The notes beneath the pieces were generated by a model. That model was given only the letters and a program-made list of their open reading frames with translations. It was not told the DNA's origin and did no database searches. A stretch of DNA of 64,000 nt, from contig JAFFJZ010000006.1 in the NCBI GenBank assembly GCA_018340375.1, forward strand, positions 21,644,001 to 21,708,000, read 5' to 3'. This document shows positions 1 to 11,898 of the stretch, piece by piece. Position numbers and translations under genes: made by a program. This DNA is from Gonatopus flavifemur (Eukaryota; Arthropoda; Insecta; Hymenoptera; Dryinidae). Positions within the stretch are counted from its first letter, which is position 1; the number at the start of each line of letters is the position of its first letter.

Positions 1-7
1 TACTTAC

Positions 8-1067
8 ATCTTTGATGTTGAATTTTAGAGCATCGCCCATGTATCCAGGAATCTTAGTGAGCAACATCCAGTAACCCCAGGAATGAGCTGATTGTACTAT
101 TATCAATGCCCACACAGGAATGGAAGAGAACAGAGCTTTCCATGGAGTTTTGAGAGTCTGAAATGTAATAAGAACTTAATAATTTTGTTCGATTACTTTT
201 GTAATTTTGATCACGAACCTCCGTAGTTTCTGTCATTCCAAGACTGTCTTCGATGTACGTTTTTTCATCGAGGGGTATATTCGGATGATCGGATGGTGAT
301 TCTCGGCCGAATATGTAGAACATGATACCGGAATAAATAGTCGCACCTCCCCAAAAATAAAAACAACTCGGCCAGCCGAACATCGAAGCCGCTAGGTAAC
401 CGGAACTTAGAAGGGATATCACGTTGCCGATACTTCCACCGGTATAAACAAAGGTAGCTAAAAACGAAGAATTTTGCTATTTTTCGTTGTTCTTACAATT
501 CTCAAATAATTTGTCTTCCTAGAGATTATATTGCTCACACAATTTTCCCCTTTCTTCGATTGGTAGCCATTTTGAGAGCAACGTATGGAGAGTCGGTAGC
601 ATAACACCTTGGCACAATCCAGCTATCATTCTTGAAGCGCAAACGAATTGCCAACCGTAATCGGCCACTAAAGGAACTATGAGAGTCATCGTACCGCTGC
701 ACATCAAGGAATACGACAAAAGTCTTTGAGCGTTCCAGTAGTGGGCCATCATGCTCCCTGGTATTTGGGTGAAGACATATCCCCAGAAGAAGGAACTGAG
801 AATCAAATCTTTGGAACTTCTACTCCAATGATATGCCTGTAACGTGAATTAAATGAGTTATGAAATTTCATCGATCGAGGGGTCAAATTAGTGCCTGCCC
901 CCCCCCCCCTCCCCCCGATGAAAGAAACGTTACCTTAAAACCAGTATTTGCGATTGAAGAATCCGTCATTGCCTCCAATGCTATCGACATCGTTGTTCTG
1001 ACGGCGTAACAGCATAAAAAACCACCAGTCATCAACAGAACTTGGATATGTCTGCATCCGATTCGCG
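8..1067 (-). CDS. SLC17-family MFS transporter (copy A), internal exons, partial
   Basis: Four minus-strand exons join with consistent phases: 934-1067 (phase 1 in), 539-836, 219-457 and 8-157; introns are only 61-97 bp. The donor of the last visible exon, GTAAGTA, occupies bases 7-1, so the gene continues off the left edge. The joined frame gives about 273 residues with the family's order: the GCRHIQVLL segment and first membrane helix with the conserved Arg (YAVRTTMS), then the SKDLILSSFFWGYVFTQIPG block, the helix 4/5 region ending LHTLLSKWLP, the TGGSIGNVIS loop and the TPWKALFSS block with WGYWMLL. Family role (known): proton- or sodium-coupled organic anion or phosphate transport (sialin, vesicular glutamate and 'inorganic phosphate cotransporter' group) in plasma or organelle membranes; substrate cannot be read. 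Exon boundaries and phases match copy B at 25.9-41.6 kb exactly, so the two are tandem paralogues. The start exon, expected to end in phase 1, was not found between 1068 and 25.9 kb. Confidence 0.93.
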
Positions 1068-3883
1068 CTGTAAAAGTTACAATTATTCATTTTATGGAAT
1101 CTACTCTTCAACGACTATGAAGAGCTAACCAGGAAAATTCTATCCCCATCGCGCTTTGTATATAGTTTCACCACAGTGAAACGGCAAAGAACCGGCAAGA
1201 ATCGAGACGAGAAAAGCAACATTGATATATGTCCATGACATATATCAACTTCCAACGATCTATACTATTTGATCGACACTTGACGTGCGGCGCTTTCCGA
1301 CGATTGATCGCATTTCATTGTAAGGATCTTGTATTGTCTCTCGTTGATTTTAACCGACCTTCGAACAATGTTATTCTCACCGCGAACAACGGGTCGTAGA
1401 ATGTTTCCCGGCTTGATCGATAACATCTCTCACGGATCCGCGTTTATACGTCTCGGGAGTAGTTGAAAATCGATTCATGTTCACAAAATCAAATGAATTC
1501 ATAAATTGAAGGAAAAGCGTTGAAATTGATTCGTTGGGATGAAGAAATCAACCATTACAAACAATTTTTCGCCAGAATGGTTGATAGGTTCGTATAAAAA
1601 ATGAATTTACACACCAATGGAATATTTTATGGATCTCTCGGTTAATTACAAAAATAGTATTATTCGTCATGACACTATTTTTTGGATAATTGAAACGATG
1701 ATGTTGGATTAAATATTTGAATCATTCCTAAGATATTTTTTTCTCAATGAGATCTAATAGGTCGATTTGGAAAAAAGTACTACTCAAAGTAAACCAACGA
1801 ATTCCCGATTACCGAAAATATAAATTTTTCTCGTCATTGTTGCCAAAAGAACTGATTTATTTTCAATAATTTCTAATGTTTTGAATCATCAATGAAAGTC
1901 GAGTTTAATGTCACGACGTATTTGGCGTTTGGATTTTCAGTTTGTCAGGGTATCGGTTTTGTGCGCGATACGAGACCTGTCTGACAAGACAGTACGTTAT
2001 TCACTTGAAGAAAATAGTGGCAAATCGTTGAACCAACGATCCAGAAGTATCCGATATTTTATCCAAATTATACCTCTCAAGTTGAAAATCTTATATCATT
2101 TGATGAATTCGTTGATAAATTCGATTATCATACCAATTCCAAGGAAACTGAAGCATAAAATTCAGCCAGTCACGCTAGTAATATTCTTCTAAATACTTTT
2201 TTTCACATATATGATATTCAGAAAAATTTTTTGTCCTCTTATTTTGATCGAAAAGGTTCATCAAAATCAGCTATTCTTGGTTGATTTAGATACAAAAGTT
2301 TTATGAAAATTTTAAGCGTTCGTTCAAACAATTAATTGTAAGATATATCGTGATTTATCATTATTGCTTGTTCGATTACATGACGAACACGTGTATGAAA
2401 TTTCTTTTAATTTAAAATCAAGGTAGCATGATGCAATTTTCTCATTTTTTCGTGAGAAATCAAAAATCGATGACTATCCAACATTCAATCAGGAAATTCA
2501 AAATAACAACTGTACAAACATCGTAGGAATCCAAGCAGTGCGAATGTTCTGTGAATTTACACGAAGTGTGTACGAATGTCGCGAGGAGTTTTCAATTAGA
2601 TACTTAGATATATTTGAAACATTTAATTTTATGCACCTAAATTGCCACTTGGGAAGCCTTTGACGTTGTAGAATCCGTTTTTATTGCAACAAAGCTGATC
2701 CGGCAATTTATATCATACAATTCCCGAAATAAATTGTCATAGAAAAAATATATCCACAAAACCGTTCCAATTGTATTTTTACGGTCGTGGTTAGTGAATA
2801 AATAATAGCCTTAGCAATAATTAAAATAAGAATTTAGAGAAACTGATTGACGATATTGATTGTGTACCAAAGAATTCTTTCGAGCACGTGCTTAATGTTG
2901 ACATTACAATCAAGTTAAATATTTTCTGAACGATCATTCCGTATTCCGATTGTGATGGAATACGTCAGAAATTGGTTTCGATTCTTGATGAATGTTACTG
3001 GTGACAAGGTATATGCATCAAGATCGAATTAATTGATGTATCAAACGTAATGACGAGTGTAAATCGTAACTTTTCTAAAACTGACCAACTTTCAAGGGTG
3101 AAAAATACATTCCCACATCTATCATTTATTTATTTTGTTTGATTTTCATTCTCAGTGGGAGTGTGAAATGAAAATTCATGGATCTTTTTCTTTGAGTTTA
3201 GAAACAATCTTCTGTAATCAATAAAAATATAATCGATCTAAGTTCTATAAATTCATTGTTGATCATAACTTTTCCTTGCTTCGAGACATTCACCTCGTCT
3301 AAGCGAGCAACACGCTCCGCCGTTTTATAAATCACACCACTGCAAATATTCCATCGTTAATCGTAGGAATGTTCAATTGAAATATTATACGCGGACCTTG
3401 AAATTCCCTCGCACAATTATTTGTTATACCTTATCATCCATAGTGTTTCATTTCAAAAGAATTCATTATTACCTCTTATTTGATTCTCACTTCATAATCA
3501 TTACCAAGTCTTTTTTTTGTTTTGAATTCTCGACTACCAGGAAACCGCAATCGATATAAATAATTAAAACAATATCCTTCGATCTCTAATAACTGCTCTT
3601 CATATCTGTATAAAGCTTTTTTTAATTTTCTTAAAAGACCGTATGATCCTTTTGATCGAACGTAGTAATTATTGAATGCACTTTTCATAATTCCTCGATA
3701 AATTCGTGATGAAATGAAATCCAATTGGTGATCAAATAAGTGTGTTATCAAAAATATTTTGATAAAGGATTACCGTTTAATCTAATTGAAAAAAGAAACT
3801 CGGTGAGGCTATCTAATCGATTTTTTTTATCGATTGCACAGGTCAACAAAAAAAGTTTTTCTCTCTGGTGCCCGAGGTCTGGT
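1068..3883. other. No gene seen upstream of SLC17 copy A
   Basis: AT-rich sequence with only short frames lacking family motifs. The minus strand has a TATAAAA-like sequence followed by a GC-rich stretch near 3300-3330, which could be a promoter, but no start exon with a phase-1 donor follows it. A pure C tract is at 900-916 in the preceding intron. Confidence 0.5.
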
Positions 3884-4203
3884 AACTGATTCGGAGTGCT
3901 GGTTGTGCGTTGAATGAACTGATTTCTTGGATTAGCTCACTCTCTCTCTCTTTCTCAACTTTCATAGATGATTTGCATATCGATACCCATGTTCTAATAC
4001 GTCGTATCTCACCAAATTTGAGAAATCTATTTGTTTTTAATCGATTATATTATGGATGGACATCCTGTGCATCTGTTGGCACTGCTTCCTGAAAAATTTT
4101 CTTAAAGTGGGATACGACGTATTTAATTATTTAAAGAAGAGCTGATCCAACGAATCTAATGTTGTTTTCGTGTTCAGCGCTCTAAAACTACTCCGAATCA
4201 GTT
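3884..4203. mobile_element. Inverted-repeat element (320 bp)
   Basis: AACTGATTCGGAGT (3884) pairs with ACTCCGAATCAGTT (ends 4203), and the inner ATACGTCGTATCTCACC pairs with GTGGGATACGACGTAT. A CT-rich tract lies at 3937-3956. No coding sequence. Confidence 0.6.
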
Positions 4204-5176
4204 CTAAAATTTTTAGGATGTCAATTTGAGAGAAGAAATGTCAATAGGTCATGAATTTCTATTTAGAAATGTTAAACAGAAATCCTGATTTGTTTGGACT
4301 TGTCATTGATATTTGAAAAGAACAACTTCGTCCCGTATAACTTGGAAAATAGAAATTCTAAATCAATTTAGCTAGATTCATAAATTCACAGGAAAGAGTT
4401 GTTATTTCACCTCGTGGAATGTAAAAATGATGCACCAGATGCTGCAGTCGATACAATTCAATATTACATAAAAGGCGAAAAATAAAAACAAACATAAATA
4501 ATAACGATACTTCACATTTTTGATAATTTCATGAATAATCCGTTCCACACAATACTTTCACTGTTTTTCTTTTCTTCTGTTGATAGTCACAACTCAAACT
4601 TCACATGATCATAAATGAATCCTATGAATGCATGATCGAGATGAATGAATGAGAAAAGAAAAGAAATTTTGAGCACTGATGTTTTGATGTTCGGTGGTAT
4701 CTTGCGGATGCGTGCGTACCTTTGGGTTTATGAGAGGGCATTCTCATCATCTCCGAAATGGAGACTCTTTTCTTGTGGATATTCGATGCCATTGTTGGAT
4801 GGGAGGATTAAGGATGATGACAGTGATGATGTATCCAAGTTCCAATAGTGACGGATTGAAAGGAAATGACAGAAATTACTACGATCCATCGATCGGTTCA
4901 CCTCACTTTATACTCGATCGCCGAAAAGAGTTTGTCTCCCCCTCTTCTTTTTCAATACCACGCATTGTCTCGTGTCTCTACAATCGTCCATGATAGCGTA
5001 GAATTTTATAAACTCATATTTGTAAAGAATGATAGTGGCGTTTACATGATGCGTAAGATTTCAAAAATCAATTTTCATACATTAGATGTGGAATTTCATG
5101 GACCCAGTTAGGCTTTGTCGCTCTTCATGCTTGTTTGGTTTATTTATCACAAATTGCACATTTTTTTCCTTTAAGC
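4204..5176. other. No gene seen
   Basis: AT-rich. Two overlapping short frames at 4645-5111 show neither splice context nor recognisable motifs. Confidence 0.5.
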
Positions 5177-5456
5177 CGCGTCATCGTTCGAGAGGCTGAA
5201 CTTGAATTCGAAGGATCCGATCTAACGTGTCGTCGGGAAAAACAGTTGACAGACGAGGAACAGGAAGATCCACGCGTCGCGTTTGTGAAAGTAGAAGGTA
5301 TGGGGTGCGTGCTGTGTACAAATTATATGAAATTAATATTGAAAGTGTATAAAATTTTTTTCTTTCCAACAGGGACCTCGGGACCGGAAACAGCCCGGTG
5401 GATCTATCGGAGAAGGAAAATTCTGGACCACGCATATCACCTTGCGGATCAAGTTA
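5177..5456 (+). CDS. Two orphan exon-like blocks of an unidentified gene
   Basis: Two GC-richer blocks stand out from AT-rich surroundings, each preceded by a strong plus-strand acceptor: a T-rich tract ending CTTTAAG before 5177, and CTTTCCAACAG before 5374. Block 1 is open in one frame only (from SRVIVREAELEFE to VAFVKVEG, acidic) and can end at a GTATGG donor (about 5299) or a GTGCGT donor (about 5310). With the second donor, block 2 reads DLGTGNSPVDLSEKENSG, which contains a PVDLS motif like those bound by the corepressor CtBP; with the first donor it reads TSGPETARWIYRRR. Block 2 runs straight into an inverted-repeat element at 5457, so its own donor or stop is lost or uncertain. No further exons were found on either side. 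This may be a relic or part of a gene with distant exons. I do not recognise the protein. Confidence 0.4.
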
Positions 5457-5684
5457 CACTGTAAAAAACTTCACATAAATGTTTGGAAGTAATTAACACA
5501 TACATGCTCTTGAAATTTTTCCGTATTTTGCCGAAAATTTACTGGAGATTGATAGTAAAAATCCCATGAAGTGGAATTCATGGGAAATTTCATATACATG
5601 TACCGGAAATTGATTTCCTATCACATGATCGGAATTTTTTGGTTGCTGCGTATAGGAAAATTCCGATTATTTGTTTTCACAGGG
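5457..5684. mobile_element. Inverted-repeat element, CACTGTAAAAAA family
   Basis: CACTGTAAAAAAC opens and TTTTCACAGGG closes it; TA flanks both ends (5455-5456 and 5685-5686). The same core (GGAAATTGATTTCCTATCAC, GGAAAATTCCGAT) recurs at 17110-17263 and 47401-47635. This copy landed at the edge of the exon-like block ending at 5456. Confidence 0.75.
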
Positions 5685-5987
5685 TAGAATAAGTGCGTAG
5701 ATAACACGAGTTGAGAACGACTTGCAAGGATTAGAGCGTGCAAAGGACAATTCTGGAATCTCTTTATGCATCCGTAATAGATAGTCGTTGAGAAACATAG
5801 ATCTCCATTGAAGATTCTTCTATTTCCCGCCTATCAAACGTCGACCAGTGCTACCTATAATTACTCCTATCGAATGTTAACCAAATCACTTATTAGAAGT
5901 AAGACACTTTTCATAGATAATCAAGTTTTAGTCGGGTTTTAGGGGTAGTTTTTGATCGAAGATAAGAGATATTCTGTTGAAACGAAC

Positions 5988-6584
5988 TAGGGGTGTGCGA
6001 ACCTTGAATTTTTCAGTTGAACCGAACTTCAAATATATTTTTCAAATCGAACCAAACTCGAACCGAACTCCAGATATATTTTTCAAGTTGAACCAAACTT
6101 TGTAATTTCGAACCTACATCTAACTTTCAAAACGTCTAATCGCAAAGCCAAAACTAAATTAGAAATACATTTATGAAAACAGAATCCATCATGAATTCAT
6201 TTTTTAAAGTGACGTTTCATATGCAGCATGTTGCAGTTTTAAAACAGTGTACCCTAGTAGCACCAAAAGCACGTGAAACATTTTGAGAATGCTTATTAAA
6301 CGTTTGGGTAATTTAGAAACGTTCGGAGAATATTCTATACATATTGGAATTATTTGAGTAATAATGGAGACCTCAATTATTATTTGTCATTGATTGCAAT
6401 TGTTTTTTCCATTGCACAGCATTCTTATGTTTCTATTCTAACATCGGGCTGAACGTTTTTAATGAATGCAGTTCGAAATTTGAAGCGAACCGAACTGTTT
6501 CTGCTAATCAAATTCGAAATTCGAACCGAACCGAACAGTAGGAGTTCGATTCGGTTCGAGATTCGAACGGTTCGCACACCCCTA
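5988..6584. mobile_element. Nonautonomous hAT-like element
   Basis: TAGGGGTGTGCGAACC and GGTTCGCACACCCCTA are perfect 16-bp terminal inverted repeats. AAACGAAC flanks exactly at 5980-5987 and 6585-6592, a perfect 8-bp target duplication as made by hAT transposases. The interior repeats GAACCGAAC-type subterminal motifs. No coding capacity. Confidence 0.88.
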
Positions 6585-6717
6585 AAACGAACCTATCAAA
6601 TTCACTTGAATCAAACAGTTCCACTTGTTAGATAGGAACCAATTGCAAAAAACAAATAATCCCTGATGAAGAAATTCCTTTAAATCCTATTAGAAACAAA
6701 CAAAAACAAATAATTGG

Positions 6718-6862
6718 CCCAAGTAGCACAAGAATGTTTGCAATATTCTATGAACATGCACAAAATATATTGATACGTTTTGAATGTTTTAAAATATTTT
6801 TGCATATTTGAATGTTCTATGGACATCTACAGGGTATTCCAAATATCCTTGTGCTACTAGGG
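6718..6862. mobile_element. Short inverted-repeat element (145 bp)
   Basis: CCCAAGTAGCACAAG and CTTGTGCTACTAGGG are imperfect terminal repeats enclosing a TATTC-rich interior. The ends resemble those of the larger element at 34465-35218 (CCCATGTAACGC / CTACTTGGG). Confidence 0.7.
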
Positions 6863-6893
6863 GGAAATGAAGTGTGCTTTTGTCAGTTCCACC

Positions 6894-7770
6894 CAGGGTT
6901 GCCAACTGGTCGGTTTTGAGCCGGCCTGACCGGTTTCTTGATCCTCAAGCCGGGTGCCAGTCGGAGCCCCCGACCGGCCTATCAAAAGCCGGTGAGAAAT
7001 TTTTACCCAACGCGATTTTATAATACACCCTTGTTAGCTTGGAAATCTATTCACCCAAAGTTTCTTAATTGGCAAAAAATGAAGAATTTTTAGTGAAATC
7101 ACTAAGAATAGTAGTTTTTGAGGTGAGTTTTGTTATAGAGAAATTGATTGGTTTTTCTTATTCCAATGTTATTCCGAACTCAAGAAGATTGACATCATTC
7201 TGCTCTCAAAATTGAGAACGACTGAAATCAAAACGGTTATTTTACATGAATTCATAAGTGGGAATTCATACGAATTCGATATTGTACTCATTTGGAATGA
7301 ATCAAAACGAATTGATATGAATGCGCACTTTCTCATATGAATTCCGTTGGCATTTGTTAAGAATTAAAAAGGATCGATCACAATCTGTAGATGAGTTGGA
7401 AGACCTGGGACAAATTGGAATGGATTATATTTTCATCCTGATGAATGCTTTGTACTCGTTCTCATCCAGCAGGGTTTCAACATACAAGTTGCATAACTAT
7501 TAGTCAAGTTTTTCTAGTACATACGAAGGTACCCCAATTTGCTCCAAATATTTCAGATTCGCTATTGCCAGTCATAAGATCAAATTGATTGATTCGATCT
7601 GGAGTTGAATAAATTTTACAGCTGAAAAAAAGGTCAGAATTTGTATTTCTTTCTTCAAGCGAATATCCCCCCCCCTCCCTCTCCCCCTCTATAGGCCGGT
7701 GGAAGCCGACGGTTTTTGTGCGCTGGTAAAAAATAGTAGATTATTTCAACTTCGAGAGTTGGCAACTCTG
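6894..7770. mobile_element. Nonautonomous hAT-like element (877 bp)
   Basis: CAGGGTTGCCAACT opens and AGTTGGCAACTCTG closes it. GTTCCACC (6886-6893) and GTTCCGCC (7771-7778) form an 8-bp duplication with one mismatch. CAGGGTTGCC ends are typical of hAT elements. The interior includes a poly-C tract near 7667-7690. No transposase remnant was recognised. Confidence 0.8.
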
Positions 7771-8439
7771 GTTCCGCCTCATTTGCCATCAACATTTTTG
7801 GAGTCCAAAATAATTGAAATTCAATAGGAAAATATGTGGAGGATCATTAAATCTCATTATTTTCTTCATCACTCGATCTTTAAAATAAAAATCAATCATA
7901 AACAGATTCGAAGGGAAATACATTTGAATCTCATGTAACTTTTGCATTGATATGTTTTCAAGAACTTGGTCATTTCAATCAATCCAATGGCCACAATAAA
8001 ATAAAGGTTGGCTTTTGCGGTTCAACACTGCGATAAGAACCCATCGTTTAGAATTAATGAATCGGTGGTAGCTGTATACCAAGGCCTCTTCATAATCCTG
8101 GAATCAATTATTTTCTAACGTATGCATTGTAAAAAAAGTGGCATCTTGTGATCAATGGGAGGTGTCGGTTATTTTCATCAAACTGATGGGATTCAATGAG
8201 CTTCCACATATTTTCCTATTAAATTTCAAGTTTTTCATTCTGACAGAGATGATAGAAAATAATGGTTTAAGGAGTCTTTTTTTAACAGTTTTTCGACACG
8301 AAATACGTAAATTGGAGAATTCTCAGGAGGAAACATTTGATATAATTATATAAATTATACTACTGTGTCCCAAAAATAAGGTGATGACATAGCAATTATT
8401 TTCAAAAATCTTTATTTAGTATCCCAAATCAAGTTCATT

Positions 8440-9477
8440 GCCTTCAAAGTAATCCGCCCGGATACAATGCACTACTTAACTTATGCCAACGCATTTTCCA
8501 ATCTTCAACACAGTTGTTCAAGTTAGGTTCCGGGATGGCCTTCAGCGCTCTCTTCGATTGGGTTCGGATCTCCTCTATCGACTCAAAACGGTGTTCCCGG
8601 AGGGGTCTTTTGAGTTTGTTGAATAGCCAGAAATCGCATGGTGCCAAATCAGGTGAATACGGTGGTTGTAGAACGATATGGGCCGAGTGTTTGTGCGACA
8701 GAGTCAGGAAGAATCAACGCAGGGTGAGCCGGTGCATTGTCATAGTGCAAAAACCAAGAGTTGTCTCGCCACAATTCCGCTCTCTTTAGGCGAATAGCTT
8801 CACGTAAACGACGCATAACGCTCAAATGATATTCTTTGTTGACATTTTGACCCGGCGGAAGGAACTCAAAATGCACAACACCACGATAATGGAAGAAAAC
8901 AATCGACATAACCTTGATTTTTGAGCGACTTTGGCGCGGTTTTTCTGGTTTTGCCTCAACTTTAGCGCGATATTCGCTTGATTAATCGGTTGTTTCCGGG
9001 TCACAAGCATAAATCCACGGCTCATCTTGTCTTGATAGTCAGAAAGCATTGTTTTACACACTTCAACGCGACGATGTTTTTCCAGGAAATTCAGGATTTT
9101 CGGTACCAATCGAGATTTGACGCGTCTGAGGCCCGAAACAGCCTTCAAAACTGGTATTGACTGATCCTTTTGAAATACCAACATCGTCAGCGAGATCTCT
9201 AATTATTGTTGATCGACGATTCACGAGCACCGAATCTTTGATTTTTTGGACTCGAACTTTGTCAGTTGAAGTTGATGGTCGACCGTCCCGGCTTTTCGTC
9301 TTCGACACGTTCTCAATCTTCTTGGAACTCTTTATACCATTTTTCAACATTTTTTTTCTACATAGCCTTATCACCTTTCATCATCGCTTTCTGCGCCATC
9401 CTCGACGAATCAGCAGCAGAAAATGCATTCCGCAAAGAAAATTTAATACAAATCCTCTGCTCAACAAACGCAGACAT
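8440..9477 (-). pseudogene. mariner transposase pseudogene
   Basis: Start ATG at 9477 (MSAFVEQRICIKFSLRNAF), then a stop and shift near 9360, RDGRPSTSTDKVRVQKIKD, TIIRDLADDVGISKGSVN, a shift, and the first catalytic Asp in WIYACDPETT, followed by a TAA. Next are IVFFHYRGVVHFEFLPPGQ, LREAIRLKRAELW, the second Asp in FLHYDNAPAH, a frameshift, and the third Asp in APCDFWLFNKLKRPL, ending near EDWKMRWHKLS. All three residues of the DD34D triad survive, but in separate frames with several stops. The wording differs from the mariner at 48 kb, so these are two distinct lineages. Confidence 0.92.
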
Positions 9478-9492
9478 TATAAAAATTCACTT

Positions 9493-9770
9493 CCCTGTTA
9501 CAAAATTCCAGCTGGGATTCCAGATCCGAAATCTACCTGCGTTGCCAGCTAAGACTCCACCTGGAATCGAGAATGCCAACTGGTTTCCATGCGGGATTTT
9601 CAATTCCAACTGGGATTCCACCTGGGATCAGAAATTCCAACTGAGATCCCACGTTGGAGTTGAAATTCTAGCTGGGATTCCACCTGGAAATAAGAAATCC
9701 CAGCTGGAAGCGCAGGTAAATTTCGGATCTGGAATCCACGTGGAATCCCAGCTGGATTTTTGTAACAGGG
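9493..9770. mobile_element. Foldback element inside the mariner
   Basis: CCCTGTTACAAAA opens and TTTTGTAACAGGG closes the segment. The interior repeats CAGCTGGGATTCCA-like units in both orientations (about six). It splits the mariner 5' leader, so it is younger than the mariner. It belongs to the CCCTG-ended element group that is common in this window. Confidence 0.8.
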
Positions 9771-10059
9771 TTTCAGCAGCTCACAAAACGAAGCGTATCT
9801 CAAACACTAATGAATATTTTGATGTAACCCTTGATGACACGGATATCAAAGACAGTCTTACTAATCTAAAAATAAGAGCACTTCCCCAAATACATTCGCG
9901 CACAGAGATTAAATTCAAATATCACCTTACTTTTCGGACACCTAGTATTTAGTTCTAAAAATTTGTTCAAATGAATTATTCTTCAACGAATTTCAAAGTG
10001 GGAGAGTGGAAATTTATTGACCTGAAGTTTAGTAGTCCATTTAGTTTCATTCTCTCCTG

Positions 10060-10295
10060 CCCTGGTCAAAAGAATCCATTGAATCTGACAAATGAAATTC
10101 AATGAGATTTGGTCAGAACATTGTCCAAGTTTAATCGTAATTTAGTGAGATTTGGCCAGATTCAACGAGATTCACATGAAAGTTCTGACCAAATCTCATT
10201 GAAAAATCACCGGTGAGATTTGGTCAGAACATTGTCCACGTTTAATTGTAATTTAATGAGAATTGGTCAGAATCAATGGGTTCTTTTAACCAGGG
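10060..10295. mobile_element. Inverted-repeat element, CCCTGGTTAAAAGAATCC family, copy 1
   Basis: CCCTGGTCAAAAGAATCCAT opens and GGGTTCTTTTAACCAGGG closes it. The interior repeats GAGATTTGGTCAGAA. Related copies lie at 11514, 24191 and 37586. Confidence 0.8.
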
Positions 10296-11513
10296 TGGAT
10301 CAGTGGATTCTTTTGGTCAGGGTCATGGTTTTTTTTTTGAAGTTATGAAATTTTGATCATGATATTGTAATTATAATCCATAAAGAGATTGCTTTTGAGG
10401 ATTCTGTAACATAGTACAGCTTAAATCCTATTACGAATCAATCTGTTCACAAGGAACTTGAAACACGATATTATAATTGATTTCTACCATTCTCTAAATC
10501 CGCCTACATGTCATCCTTGTTCTCTTATCTTTGAAAAGTATTGTTTGCATCTTTAGGAAGTTGAACCATATTCGGCAAGTTACAATCTCTCGATGCATCA
10601 AATATATTTTTGTTGAGACGTTATCCAATGACGTATTTTGAATCAAATAATTTATCACTCTCCAATATTGTTTAGTTATATTACATCAATTGAACGAAAC
10701 ACATCCACATCCTTATTTTTTCCTTCTCTATTCATTCCAATGAAAATCATTTCAAGTAATCTTTGCGATAGGGAACAACAAATACGAACAACAAGTTCCA
10801 ACTTGTTAACGTAACCCGCTTTACAATGATTCTTGTGAGACATCCTTTTAAAATTCCATGTCACCGTAAGCATGTGGAGTCATGAGGCGGCGAATGTGAG
10901 CTTCAACATGACGATAATGGAAATTTTCTCAATTCTAAGAGAATGTTTATTTTCATTCTATACACGAGAAACATTCATTTGATGTTGTTTTCTGAGGAAC
11001 TTACAAAACACTCGTGCGCGGGTAAACATATTCGAAAATCGTTCAATTTTTTCTTTTCTTCATTAAATCTGTGAAATGATTTGACGATTTGATATCATCG
11101 AGCGTGAATGAATCGATTTTTAGAATTTTTAGTTTGTTCGAAGAAATGAATTCAAAATTTGATCCTGTATCGCGAAATGAAAAGCCAGGAACTTGATAAA
11201 GTCCTGACGTCATATCGTTGAATTATATGTAGTAATTGGTGTTGGATATTGGTATACGATAAGATATTCCGATTAAATAGCGTTATTTAGATTAAATCAT
11301 TTAAAAATCATTTCATCAAATCGATAATTTGGGAAGGGAGATTTTACCTTCTCGAGTATATATACAGTCTGAGGATGAAAGACTAGGTGTTTATCATCTT
11401 CAGAAATCAGAAATGATATTGTGAATTAGGAGTTTAATGCTGTTACCAACTTGCGTCTATGCTTTGAATTTCACAAAAAACACTTTGAATGTGTAAAGAT
11501 GTAACGTTAACAA

Positions 11514-11629
11514 CCCCGGTTTAAAAAATCCATTGATTCTCGTTACATCTCATTGAATCTTGCACAATGTTCTGACAAAATCCCATTAAATTTCATTCCG
11601 TCAGATTCTATGGATTTTTTTAACCAGCC
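11514..11629. mobile_element. CCCTGGTTAAAAGAATCC family, copy 2 (diverged)
   Basis: CCCCGGTTTAAAAAATCCAT at the left, GGATTTTTTTAACCAG at the right, with CATTGAATC and TCTGACAAAAT between, as in the other copies. Confidence 0.65.
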
Positions 11630-11633
11630 GACA

Positions 11634-11898
11634 CTTTTTAACGATACGAAGAATTCTTTTTCAAAAACAAGAATAGACTTCTTCGAGAACTCTTTTCGAA
11701 CCAATGAATTCATGAAGAGTTCTGTAGGACTTCAATGTTTGAAAATACTCAAAGTATTGTTGCAGTACTCTCAAAGAACTCATTAATGTCTCAAACATTG
11801 AAGTCCTCCAGAACTCTTCATGAATTCATTGGTTCGAAAAGAGTCCTTGAAGAATTCTATTCTTGTTTTTGAAGAAGAATTCTCCGTGTGTTATCAGG
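11634..11898. mobile_element. Foldback element, GATAACACRCGGAGAATTC family, copy 1
   Basis: Long arms (about 110 bp) pair around 11750-11775: GAATTCATGAAGAGTTCTG pairs with CAGAACTCTTCATGAATTC, and GAGTTCTTTGAGAG lies in the loop region. The right end GTGTGTTATCAGGG matches copy 2; the left end is eroded. Confidence 0.75.

Larger units (their letters stand above)
8363..9945 (-). mobile_element. mariner element with a nested foldback insertion
   Basis: Left end CTGTGTCCCAAAAATAAGGT (8363) and right end, read on the other strand, CTAGGTGTCCGAAAAGTAAG (9945) are inverted repeats about 25 bp long. TA flanks both (8361-8362 and 9946-9947). The element is 1,583 bp, enlarged from about 1.3 kb by the element at 9493-9770 inserted just upstream of the transposase start. 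Confidence 0.88.

Noticed and set aside
3476..3751. 91-codon minus-strand frame, basic and aromatic
   Set aside because: Considered as the missing start exon of SLC17 copy A, but it has no phase-1 donor and no family N-terminus.
9266..9952. 228-codon plus-strand frame
   Set aside because: It runs through the foldback element and the antisense of the mariner leader and transposase start; no protein character beyond repeat translation.
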